DNA of 64,000 nucleotides. Origin: Corynebacterium sp. UBA2622 (GTDB taxonomy: Bacteria > Actinomycetota > Actinomycetes > Mycobacteriales > Mycobacteriaceae). Numbering within the stretch: position 1 is the stretch's first letter; the number at the start of each line of letters is the position of its first letter. Positions 27,784 to 34,352 of this stretch are shown here, piece after piece. The translations under genes were made by a program, and so were the position numbers. Location: the NCBI RefSeq assembly GCF_002339505.1, contig NZ_DDJO01000023.1, positions 86,470-150,469 on the forward strand, in the 5' to 3' direction. Below the pieces are notes generated by a model. The model did not search any database and was not told where the DNA came from. It saw only the letters and a program-made list of their open reading frames with translations.

Positions 27784-28593
27784 CTAGCTGGCGGTGATGA
27801 TCACGCTCGCCTCGTCGGTGTACGGCAGGGCGGTGATCGTCTCCTCCAGGTAGAGGCTGACGGTTTCGGCGTCATGGCTGCTGTAGCCGATGGACAGGTC
27901 GCGTCCGATGTGGAGCTCGTAGTCCCCGCCGCGGGTGGAGATCACCAGGGCCTTGTCGAGCGCGGGGGCCCAGATGACGTTGCCGCTGAGAAGCTTGTTC
28001 ACGTGCTTGATCACCGGATATCCGTCGTCCGTCTCCTCGTGGACCTGCTCCCACATGTCCGCCGGCAGCAGCAGGGAGTAGGGTCCCTCGACGCCCTGGA
28101 GGCGCAGCTTGGCAAGGGCCTTGGAGACGGCTTCGGGGAGGTCCTCGATGTCGTCGTAGATGGAGATTTTCTCGTTGGACGAGTGCGGCAGGATGCCGTG
28201 GACGGGGCCAGCCGGGTATCCGTTGAAGACGATGGAGTCCTCCACCTTGGCGATCTGCGTGGCGGCATCCTTCACGGGCTGCCAGTCGGAGTCCTTTGAT
28301 CCGCGCGCGACGTCGTCAATGGCCTCGCGGGTGACGGTGAAGGGGACCCTCAGCTCGATGACCGGGGAGACCTCACGCTTCTTCAGCGAGACGCCGTCGA
28401 AGGCATCGGGCATCTTCTTCTGGTGACCCGTCGGCACGGCTGCCAGCTCGGGACCGAGCGGGCCCACGACATCGACGACGCGGCGCCCGGCGATCCAGCG
28501 CTTGAACGTGCGGGCGGCCTCCTCCTCAATTTCGGCCCAGGCCTCCGGGGTGATGGGGGCGAGTTCGCGGTGCAGGTTATTGGACACGGTCAT
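27784..28593 (-). CDS. encapsulin shell protein (family 1, linocin M18-like)
   Basis: A 269-residue HK97-fold protein that self-assembles into a nanocompartment. The family 1 hallmarks are present: MTVSNNLHRELAPITPEAWAEIEEEAARTFKRWIAGRRVVDVVGPLG at the N-terminus, SPVIELRVPFTVTREAIDDVARGSKDSDW in the middle, and the C-terminal LSIGYSSHDAETVSLYLEETITALPYTDEASV. The length is typical (260-270). Its ATG lies one base after the stop of the DyP peroxidase gene, which encodes the cargo. Older annotation as bacteriocin or protease reflects the linocin history; the structural shell role is the established one. Confidence 0.96.
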   Translation of the reverse strand: MTVSNNLHRELAPITPEAWAEIEEEAARTFKRWIAGRRVVDVVGPLGPELAAVPTGHQKKMPDAFDGVSLKKREVSPVIELRVPFTVTREAIDDVARGSKDSDWQPVKDAATQIAKVEDSIVFNGYPAGPVHGILPHSSNEKISIYDDIEDLPEAVSKALAKLRLQGVEGPYSLLLPADMWEQVHEETDDGYPVIKHVNKLLSGNVIWAPALDKALVISTRGGDYELHIGRDLSIGYSSHDAETVSLYLEETITALPYTDEASVIITAS

Positions 28594-28594
28594 G

Positions 28595-29731
28595 TCAGTT
28601 CTCCTTCAGGCTTCCGATTCCCAGGGACCCGTCCGGGCCCGGCGGGCGCGGGCCGGGGGCGGAGCCGGCGTTGTCGTTGTCTGCGCTCGGGCTCTGCGCG
28701 GCTCCGTTCCCGCCGTAGACGCTCTGCCCCTGGGGTAACTCGGTGGCGGGCTGGGTGGGACTCTCGTACTCCTCACCCTGCAAGATCCCCGGCCGGGCGT
28801 GCTCGTCCGCGGAGTCGAGGAAGTGCTGGGGCGGGGCGAAAAAGTTGCATCCGGTCAGTGCGGTGGAGAAGTCGAGGATGCGGTCGTGGTTGCCCTCGGG
28901 CTCGCCAATGAACATGCGGCGCAGCATGAGCTCGGTAATCCGCACGTCGCGGGCGTAGCTGATGAAGAAGGTGCCCTGCTGGCCCGCGGCGTCACCGAAG
29001 GCGAGGTTGTCGCGGACGATCTCCAGCTCGTTTCCCTCCGCGTCCTCCACCGTGTTGACGGCGACGTGACTGTTAAGGGGCTTGTCGGCGTCGTCGAACT
29101 CTATGTCGGAGTGCTTGGTGCGCCCGATGACGCGCTCCTGCTCCTCGACGGTGGTGACATCCCAGGAGGTGAGGTCGTGGACGTATTTCTGCTCCACGAT
29201 GTAGCTGCCGCCCGCCCACGGCCCGTCGGGAATGATCGCCGCCTCAATGCCCTCCTTTCCGCGCGGGGACTCCGTGCCGTCGACAAAACCGAGGGGATCG
29301 CGGAAGTCCTGGTACTGGAAGGCGTGGACCTCGTCGAAGGTGTCGATAGCGGACCCGAGTACCCGGCAGATGCGGCGCGCCAGCTCAAAGGCCACGTCGT
29401 ACTCGTCGGCGCGGATGTGGAAGAACAGGTCCCCGGGGGTCGATGGCGCGGCGTGGACCCCGCCCTGCAGTTCCACGAACTCGTGGAGGTGCTCGGGCTT
29501 TTCGGTGGTGAACAGCCGGTCCCACAGTTTGGCACCGATGCCCGCCACCGCGCTCAGGTTCGCGGCCGGCCAGCGGAAGCCGACGGCGTCGACAAGCCCG
29601 GAAAGCCCCGTCAACGCCTCGATGACCCGGGCCTCACCCCCGCCGCGGATGGTCACGGTGAGGAAGATCGCGTCCCTCGATTGCGGCAGGATCACGGTCT
29701 GCGCAACCTCGGCGGAATTCACGTCGCTCAT
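28595..29731 (-). CDS. DyP-type peroxidase with encapsulin-targeting C-terminus
   Basis: A 378-residue haem peroxidase (dye-decolorising family). The GxxDG motif is GFVDG at 148-152 (catalytic Asp151), the likely proximal haem ligand is His222, and Arg240 is the conserved distal Arg. Residues 312-367 are a flexible Pro/Gly/Gln linker ending in GSLGIGSLKEN (368-378), the cargo-loading peptide of family 1 encapsulin systems. ATG 29731 is preferred over an in-frame upstream start; a TAGGGT hexamer ends 7 bases before it, suggesting a leaderless mRNA. It is the first gene of a two-gene operon with the encapsulin. Confidence 0.95.
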   Translation of the reverse strand: MSDVNSAEVAQTVILPQSRDAIFLTVTIRGGGEARVIEALTGLSGLVDAVGFRWPAANLSAVAGIGAKLWDRLFTTEKPEHLHEFVELQGGVHAAPSTPGDLFFHIRADEYDVAFELARRICRVLGSAIDTFDEVHAFQYQDFRDPLGFVDGTESPRGKEGIEAAIIPDGPWAGGSYIVEQKYVHDLTSWDVTTVEEQERVIGRTKHSDIEFDDADKPLNSHVAVNTVEDAEGNELEIVRDNLAFGDAAGQQGTFFISYARDVRITELMLRRMFIGEPEGNHDRILDFSTALTGCNFFAPPQHFLDSADEHARPGILQGEEYESPTQPATELPQGQSVYGGNGAAQSPSADNDNAGSAPGPRPPGPDGSLGIGSLKEN

Positions 29732-29738
29732 GGGCACC

Positions 29739-29744
29739 ACCCTA
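29739..29744 (-). promoter_or_regulatory. -10 hexamer of the DyP-encapsulin operon
   Basis: TAGGGT on the minus strand, 7 bases before ATG 29731. On the opposite strand GATAAT at 29767-29772 is the likely -10 of the divergent MFS gene, so two promoters share this 63-base gap. Confidence 0.45.
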
Positions 29745-29794
29745 CGCATTCAGCCGATCGACGCGGGATAATTGCACCCTGTAAAGTTTCGCCG

Positions 29795-31231
29795 GTGAAC
29801 GACACCAAACAAAAGTCCCCGTGGCCGGCACTGCTGTCCATGATGCTGGGCTTCTTCATGATCCTGGTCGACTCGACCATTGTTTCAGTGGCCATCCCGG
29901 CCATCACCGCCCATTTCGACGCGAGCTACAACGGAGTCATCTGGGTCACCAGCGCCTACCTGCTCGCTTACGCGGTGCCCCTACTGGTCACGGGGCGCCT
30001 CGGCGACCGTTTCGGCCCCCGGGTGATCTACCTGCTGGGCCTCGCCCTGTTCACGGTATCCTCCCTCGCCTGCGGCATGGCCTCCTCCATTGAGGCGCTG
30101 ATCATCGCCCGGGCCTTCCAGGGCCTCGGTGGCGCGATGGTCACGCCGCAGACAATGTCCGTGATGATCCGCACCTTCAGCCCGAGGGAACGCGGCAGCG
30201 CCATGGGTGTGTGGGGAGCGACGGCCGGCCTGGCCACGATCGTCGGCCCGCTGCTCGGCGGCCTGCTCGTCGACGCCGCAGGTTGGGAGTGGATCTTCTT
30301 TGTCAACGTCCCCATCGGCGTTATCGGTGTGATCCTCGCGTGGATCTACGTGCCGAAGCTCGAGCTCTCCGCCCGCACCTTCGACTGGCTCGGCGTCGCC
30401 CTCAGCTCCGCCGGCATGTTCGGCCTCATCTTCGGCATCCAGGAGGGCGACCGCCTGAGCTGGGACTGGCGTCCCTTCACACTCATCGCGGTGGGCCTGG
30501 TGCTGCTGGGCCTGTTCGTCCTGTGGCAGGCGCGCACGCGCCGCGATGCGCTGGTTCCCCTCGAGCTTTTCCGCGACCGCAACTTCTCCCTGGCCTCGCT
30601 GACCATTGCGACGGTCGGGTTCACCATCTCCACGTACATCATCCCCTGGATGATCTACGTCCAGTCCGTGCAGGGTTACTCCCCCACCCGCGCGGCGCTG
30701 CTCATTCTGCCCTCGGGCCTGATTTCGGGCGTGCTGGCACCGTGGATCGGCAAACTGACCAACACGTACTCCCCGAAACCCTTCGCCATCGCGGGCCTGG
30801 TTCTCATGGGCCTGTCCGTGGCGCTCACGGCGTGGATCACCAACCCCGACATCAACCCGCAGTGGATGCTCGCGGTGTCGGTGGTGGCCGGCCTGGGCAA
30901 CTCGATGATGTGGGGCCCGCTGTCCATGATCGCCACCCGCAACCTCGACACGAAGCTGGCCGGTGCCGGCTCATCGGTCTACAACACGGTGCGCCAGGTC
31001 GGCGCCGTCATCGGCTCGGCATCCATCGCCGCGCTCATGACCTCCCAGCTCACCGAGCAGCTCGGCCCGGGTGCGAGCGAGAACCCGACGCAGGCGGGCC
31101 CAATGCCGGAGTTCATCCACGCTCCCTTTGCTCTGGCGATGGCGCACTCGCTGTGGCTGCCCGCCGCAGTCGTTCTGGTCGGCGCGCTTGTCGCGGCGTT
31201 CTTCGCCCGGACGAGGTCCTGGGGCGACTAG
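29795..31231 (+). CDS. MFS exporter, DHA2 (EmrB/QacA) family
   Basis: A 478-residue proton-driven exporter with about 14 membrane helices. Motif A appears as GRLGDRFGPR after helix 2, motif D1 near the N-terminus as LVDSTIVSVAIPAI, and motif C as GLATIVGPLLGGLL in helix 5. GTG 29795 is the likely start, about 20 bases after a GATAAT -10. It is divergent from the DyP-encapsulin operon, so a link with oxidative or toxic stress is possible, but exporters of this family have wide and unpredictable substrates. Confidence 0.9.
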   Translation: MNDTKQKSPWPALLSMMLGFFMILVDSTIVSVAIPAITAHFDASYNGVIWVTSAYLLAYAVPLLVTGRLGDRFGPRVIYLLGLALFTVSSLACGMASSIEALIIARAFQGLGGAMVTPQTMSVMIRTFSPRERGSAMGVWGATAGLATIVGPLLGGLLVDAAGWEWIFFVNVPIGVIGVILAWIYVPKLELSARTFDWLGVALSSAGMFGLIFGIQEGDRLSWDWRPFTLIAVGLVLLGLFVLWQARTRRDALVPLELFRDRNFSLASLTIATVGFTISTYIIPWMIYVQSVQGYSPTRAALLILPSGLISGVLAPWIGKLTNTYSPKPFAIAGLVLMGLSVALTAWITNPDINPQWMLAVSVVAGLGNSMMWGPLSMIATRNLDTKLAGAGSSVYNTVRQVGAVIGSASIAALMTSQLTEQLGPGASENPTQAGPMPEFIHAPFALAMAHSLWLPAAVVLVGALVAAFFARTRSWGD

Positions 31232-31268
31232 GGGCCCGGGCGTGGCCGGGAAACGCGGCCGGAAGCGG

Positions 31269-31709
31269 CTAGCCCCGCGCCACGTCGAAGGGCTTCTTGT
31301 CGTCGAGCGGGATGGTCCACACCGGAGCATCAATCTTGAAGAATCCCAGGTGCTCCCAGAACTCGATGCCGTTGGTGTTGTCGGGGGCCACCAGCAGGTA
31401 CGCGTCCGTTGCTCCGGCCTTGAGCAGGTGGTCCTTGCAGGCGTCGGCAAGCATGCGCCCCACGCCCTGCCCCTGCAGCCCCGGGCGAACCCCCATCATG
31501 TGGATCCAGCCCATGTGGCCGTCGTAGCCCGCGATGGCCACGGCCTCGATGCGCTCGCCCTCCACGACGAGAACCGCCGAACCGGGGGCTTCCATTGCGC
31601 GGTCGAAGTCCCGCGGGGGTTCGTTCCACGGCTGGCTGATGCCGGACTCGTCCCACACCTCGATCACTGCCGCCTTGTCGGCGGGGGTCGCTTCACGCAC
31701 TTTAAGCAT
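31269..31709 (-). CDS. GNAT-family acetyltransferase
   Basis: A 146-residue N-acetyltransferase. The acetyl-CoA-binding motif A is GVRPGLQGQGVGRMLADACKDHLLKAG, and the C-terminal segment NTNGIEFWEHLGFFKID is typical of small GNATs of the YpeA/RimI-like kind. ATG 31709 is chosen over longer open frames because the fold starts at MLKVREATPADKAAV. On the minus strand TATTGT ends 8 bases before it, a possible leaderless promoter. Substrate unknown. It is divergent from the SpeE-like gene with a 21-base gap. Confidence 0.85.
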   Translation of the reverse strand: MLKVREATPADKAAVIEVWDESGISQPWNEPPRDFDRAMEAPGSAVLVVEGERIEAVAIAGYDGHMGWIHMMGVRPGLQGQGVGRMLADACKDHLLKAGATDAYLLVAPDNTNGIEFWEHLGFFKIDAPVWTIPLDDKKPFDVARG

Positions 31710-31730
31710 GAGCGACAACAATACCCGTTC

Positions 31731-32480
31731 ATGCAGGCGCGCAAACCCCGGCACGGGAAGAAGCGGATCGAGGGCGAGTACCCAATCGATACGGGCACCG
31801 CACGCATCATCGCGGACCCGCTTCGCGACGGCGGGTACACCCTCGAGGTCAACAACGTGCCCAGCTCCTACGTCGTGCTCGGGGCACCCGAGGTGCTCGC
31901 GTTCGACTACATGGAGTGGATCGCCGGCCTTGTCCCCGCCGCCCCCAAGCTCTCCGTGCACCTTGGCGCGGCAGGGTGCGCGCTTCCCTCGTACTTCTCC
32001 TCCCGGTGGGGTGGGCGGACCGTGGCGGTAGACATCGACAGGGGCCTCGCGGAGCTGGTCCGCCGGGCCTTCGACCCACCCGTGGAGATCCGGGTCGCGG
32101 AGGCACGGGCGTTCACGCACGCGCTCGCACCCGGAACGGTGGACGTGCTTGTACGTGACGCGTTCGCGGGTCCCGCCACACCGCGTTCGCTGACAACGGT
32201 GGAGTTCTACCGCGCCGCCCGCCGGGCCCTGCGCCCGGGTGGGGTGTTCGTTGCGAACGTCGGAGACCGTGCCGGCCTGGCGGAAACGCGGGCCGAGATG
32301 GCGGGCCTGGCGGAGGTCTTCCGCTTCACCGGGGCCGTGTCGGTGCCCGCAATGCTGGAGGGGCGGGCGTACGGCAACGTTGTGGTTGCGGCATCGGATC
32401 AGCCGCTCTCCTACACCGGGGGCGCCGTGTTCCGGGAAGGTGAGGTGCTGGCGGATGGGGCTCGGGCCCGGTGGGACTGA
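31731..32480 (+). CDS. spermidine synthase-like (aminopropyltransferase fold) protein
   Basis: A 249-residue SAM-binding-fold protein of the SpeE-like group common in actinobacteria. Features are VNNVPSSYVVLGAPEVLAFDYMEWIAGLV, the nucleotide-binding strand HLGAAGCALPSYF, the acidic end of strand 2 AVDIDRGLAELVR, and VLVRDAFAGPATPRSLTTVEFY where aminopropyltransferases have their catalytic Asp. It lacks several polyamine-binding residues of genuine SpeE, so it may be a methyltransferase or a non-catalytic relative. ATG 31731 lies 21 bases from the divergent GNAT start. Confidence 0.8.
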   Translation: MQARKPRHGKKRIEGEYPIDTGTARIIADPLRDGGYTLEVNNVPSSYVVLGAPEVLAFDYMEWIAGLVPAAPKLSVHLGAAGCALPSYFSSRWGGRTVAVDIDRGLAELVRRAFDPPVEIRVAEARAFTHALAPGTVDVLVRDAFAGPATPRSLTTVEFYRAARRALRPGGVFVANVGDRAGLAETRAEMAGLAEVFRFTGAVSVPAMLEGRAYGNVVVAASDQPLSYTGGAVFREGEVLADGARARWD

Positions 32481-32544
32481 GAGCGGCGCGGGGTGGCCCG
32501 GCGTACGATGGGCACTCACTTCACCGACGGACGAAAGGAATCAC

Positions 32545-32712
32545 ATGCACAACGATCCCGCAAAGCCCGGCTACTCCTCCGAGAAGAGCTCCAACAAGCC
32601 GGTTGACCGCGACGACGACCAGTTCGCGCAGGACACCGGCTCCCAGCTGGGGTACGGCGAGGAAACCCCCGAAGGCGTCGACGAGACGCAGCGTGAGGAG
32701 AACCAGGGCTAA
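32545..32712 (+). CDS. small acidic hydrophilic protein
   Basis: A 55-residue protein (MHNDPAKPGYSSEKSSNK at the start, EETPEGVDETQREENQG at the end) that is rich in Asp, Glu, Gln and Ser with no hydrophobic core, hence probably disordered. ATG 32545 follows GAAAGGA by 5 bases and the gene is followed by a perfect terminator, so it looks real despite its size. Similar small Asp/Glu proteins occur in actinobacteria without assigned roles; a stress or desiccation function is only speculation. Confidence 0.65.
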   Translation: MHNDPAKPGYSSEKSSNKPVDRDDDQFAQDTGSQLGYGEETPEGVDETQREENQG

Positions 32713-32720
32713 CCAAGCCG

Positions 32721-32750
32721 TAAACCCCCGGGCCGTCGCCCGGGGGTTTA
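32721..32750 (+). terminator. terminator after the small acidic protein gene
   Basis: TAAACCCCCGGGC and GCCCGGGGGTTTA form a perfect 13-bp stem around a CGTC loop, starting 8 bases after the stop. The A-rich and T-rich ends make it work in either direction. Confidence 0.85.
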
Positions 32751-32811
32751 CGCATGCCCCGAGGAGATTGGGGAGATTGATAAGAAAACCTCCGTACCCG
32801 GCCCGGAATGC

Positions 32812-32829
32812 GTGAGCGCTCACTATCAT
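32812..32829 (+). promoter_or_regulatory. operator-like palindrome and -10 of the DUF4442 gene
   Basis: GTGAGCGCTCAC (32812-32823) is a perfect 12-bp palindrome, identical to the core of an ideal symmetric lac operator. It is directly followed by TATCAT (32824-32829), a -10 hexamer ending 8 bases before ATG 32838. A regulator bound here would block RNA polymerase. A LacI- or TetR-family protein is plausible; none is encoded next door. Confidence 0.5.
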
Positions 32830-32837
32830 TGCCCACT

Positions 32838-33362
32838 ATGACGCACGCTACAGATTCCCGCCCCTCCGCCCAGACCGCGGTCAACCCGATCTACAGCCTG
32901 TGGGACCGACTCAGCGACTCCCCCCTCAAGCGCGGCGCCTTCTCCACCGTCTACGCCCTGAAGGCCCCGTACTTCCGCACCGTGCTCCCGCGCGTGCGCG
33001 AGGTCATCCCGGGTGAACGCTGCGTGATCCGCCTGGGCAAGTGGTGGGGCGTGAAGAACCACATCGGCACATTCCACGTCATCGCCGCGCTCAACGGCGC
33101 GGAGGCCGCGATGGGCCTTCTGTGCGAAACCACCGTGCCCACCACGCACCGCTGGATCCCCCGCGGCATGCGCGCCGACTACCCCGCCAAGTCCACCGGC
33201 GGGCTCACCATCACCGCCACCGCTGACTTCCCGGACTTCGCCGAGGTCACCCGCGAGACCGGTGGCCAGCTGGTCACGGTGAAGTGCGAAATCGTCGACG
33301 ATGCAGGTGTCGAGCCCGTCCTCGCTGAAATCGACGTGTGGATCACCGCAAAGCGCTCGTAG
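32838..33362 (+). CDS. DUF4442 hot-dog fold protein
   Basis: A 174-residue protein of DUF4442, which has a hot-dog fold related to acyl-CoA thioesterases (PaaI/YiiD-like). Visible features are SLWDRLSDSPLKRGAFS at the N-terminus, RVREVIPGERCVIRLGKWWGVKNHIGTFHVIAALNGAEAAMGL as the central helix region, and alternating strands to the end. The expected catalytic acidic residue of thioesterases is not clearly placed, so activity is uncertain. It probably has a leaderless mRNA under an operator-like palindrome and may be co-transcribed with the DUF488 gene 7 bases downstream. Confidence 0.85.
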   Translation: MTHATDSRPSAQTAVNPIYSLWDRLSDSPLKRGAFSTVYALKAPYFRTVLPRVREVIPGERCVIRLGKWWGVKNHIGTFHVIAALNGAEAAMGLLCETTVPTTHRWIPRGMRADYPAKSTGGLTITATADFPDFAEVTRETGGQLVTVKCEIVDDAGVEPVLAEIDVWITAKRS

Positions 33363-33369
33363 GCCTCTC

Positions 33370-33918
33370 ATGGCGGAAATCTTTACCGTCGGGCATTCCA
33401 ACCTCGAGTTCGGGGATTTCCTCACGATGCTGCGGGGCGCCGGCATCTCTACGCTTGTCGACGTCCGGAAACTGCCCGGTTCGCGCACATACCCCTGGTT
33501 CAATGACGACCACCTAGCGGTGGCCCTCCCCGAGAACGGGATCTCGTATAACCGCCTGGAGGGTCTCACCGGGCGGCGCAACGTTTCCGAAACCGTTCCG
33601 TTCGACGTCAACGGCAATTGGCGTAACCGCAGCTTCCACAATTACGCCGACCACGCACTGGGTGCCGAGTTCAATGGGGCCCTGGATGAGCTTCGCGCAA
33701 TGGCCGTGGCGAACCCCACGGCTGTGATGTGCTCGGAGGCTGTCTGGTGGCGGTGCCACCGCCGAATCATCGCCGACCACCTCCTGGCCCGCGGGGACCG
33801 GGTGCGCCACATCATGGGGCACACCGGGAACGGAACGACTCTCTCCGACGCGGTGCTCACCGAGGGCGCGGTCGTTGGTAACGACGACGTGGTGCGCTAC
33901 CCGCAGCCCGCGCACTAG
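33370..33918 (+). CDS. DUF488 family protein
   Basis: A 182-residue protein with the DUF488 signature: IFTVGHSNLEFGDFLTMLRGAGISTLVDVRKLPGSR at the N-terminus and CSEAVWWRCHRRIIADHLLARG at the C-terminus, including the conserved Cys, Arg-Cys-His-Arg and Ile positions. DUF488 proteins are widespread and uncharacterised, though some have been linked to nucleic acid or stress functions. ATG 33370 lies 7 bases after the DUF4442 stop, so the two form an operon. Confidence 0.9.
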   Translation: MAEIFTVGHSNLEFGDFLTMLRGAGISTLVDVRKLPGSRTYPWFNDDHLAVALPENGISYNRLEGLTGRRNVSETVPFDVNGNWRNRSFHNYADHALGAEFNGALDELRAMAVANPTAVMCSEAVWWRCHRRIIADHLLARGDRVRHIMGHTGNGTTLSDAVLTEGAVVGNDDVVRYPQPAH

Positions 33919-33960
33919 AACACGTGACCGGTTAAGCCGATCCATCGTGCCCCAAGGATG

Positions 33961-34005
33961 AAAAGCCAGCGGCGCAGCACACAACCCGTGCACCGCGCCG
34001 CTGGC
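33961..34005 (-). terminator. terminator of the DUF3072 gene
   Basis: On the minus strand GCCAGCGGCGC and GCGCCGCTGGC form a perfect 11-bp stem with a 19-base loop, followed by TTTT. It sits 20 bases after the DUF3072 stop, between convergent genes. Confidence 0.7.
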
Positions 34006-34025
34006 GTCGCTAATCCGATGGGAAC

Positions 34026-34331
34026 CTAGTTCCCCGTCGCCTTCTTCAGGCGGTCGATGTGCTCGGACGCCTGCGCCTTGGTCAGGTTGGCCGGGAGCTG
34101 CTCGCCCGCCTGCTTGGCCAAGGTGTCCAGGTAGGACTTCTGGGCCTCGGTCATCGGCTCATCGCCGCTGACCCAGTCGGAGGGGTCCTTCTCCAGGTTG
34201 GAGTCCCCCTGTGCATCGCCGGTGGCGCCGATCATTTCCTCGGTGCCCTGGTTATCGGCCGCGGGGCCGTCGATCTCGGGGTCGAAGGGAGGCTCGTTGG
34301 GGATGGGTGCGTTTTCGTTGGGATTCGTCAT
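34026..34331 (-). CDS. DUF3072 family protein
   Basis: A 101-residue acidic protein. The C-terminal half is the DUF3072 core (WVSGDEPMTEAQKSYLDTLAKQAGEQLPANLTKAQASEHIDRLKK), a helical motif resembling a short SAP-like or LEM-like DNA-binding element. The N-terminal half is disordered and Pro/Asn-rich. Found in many actinobacteria without known function. It lies 21 bases downstream of ligD on the same strand, so read-through from ligD is possible, which could hint at a DNA-related role. Confidence 0.82.
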   Translation of the reverse strand: MTNPNENAPIPNEPPFDPEIDGPAADNQGTEEMIGATGDAQGDSNLEKDPSDWVSGDEPMTEAQKSYLDTLAKQAGEQLPANLTKAQASEHIDRLKKATGN

Positions 34332-34352
34332 GTGAGCAAGGGTACCCGCGGA

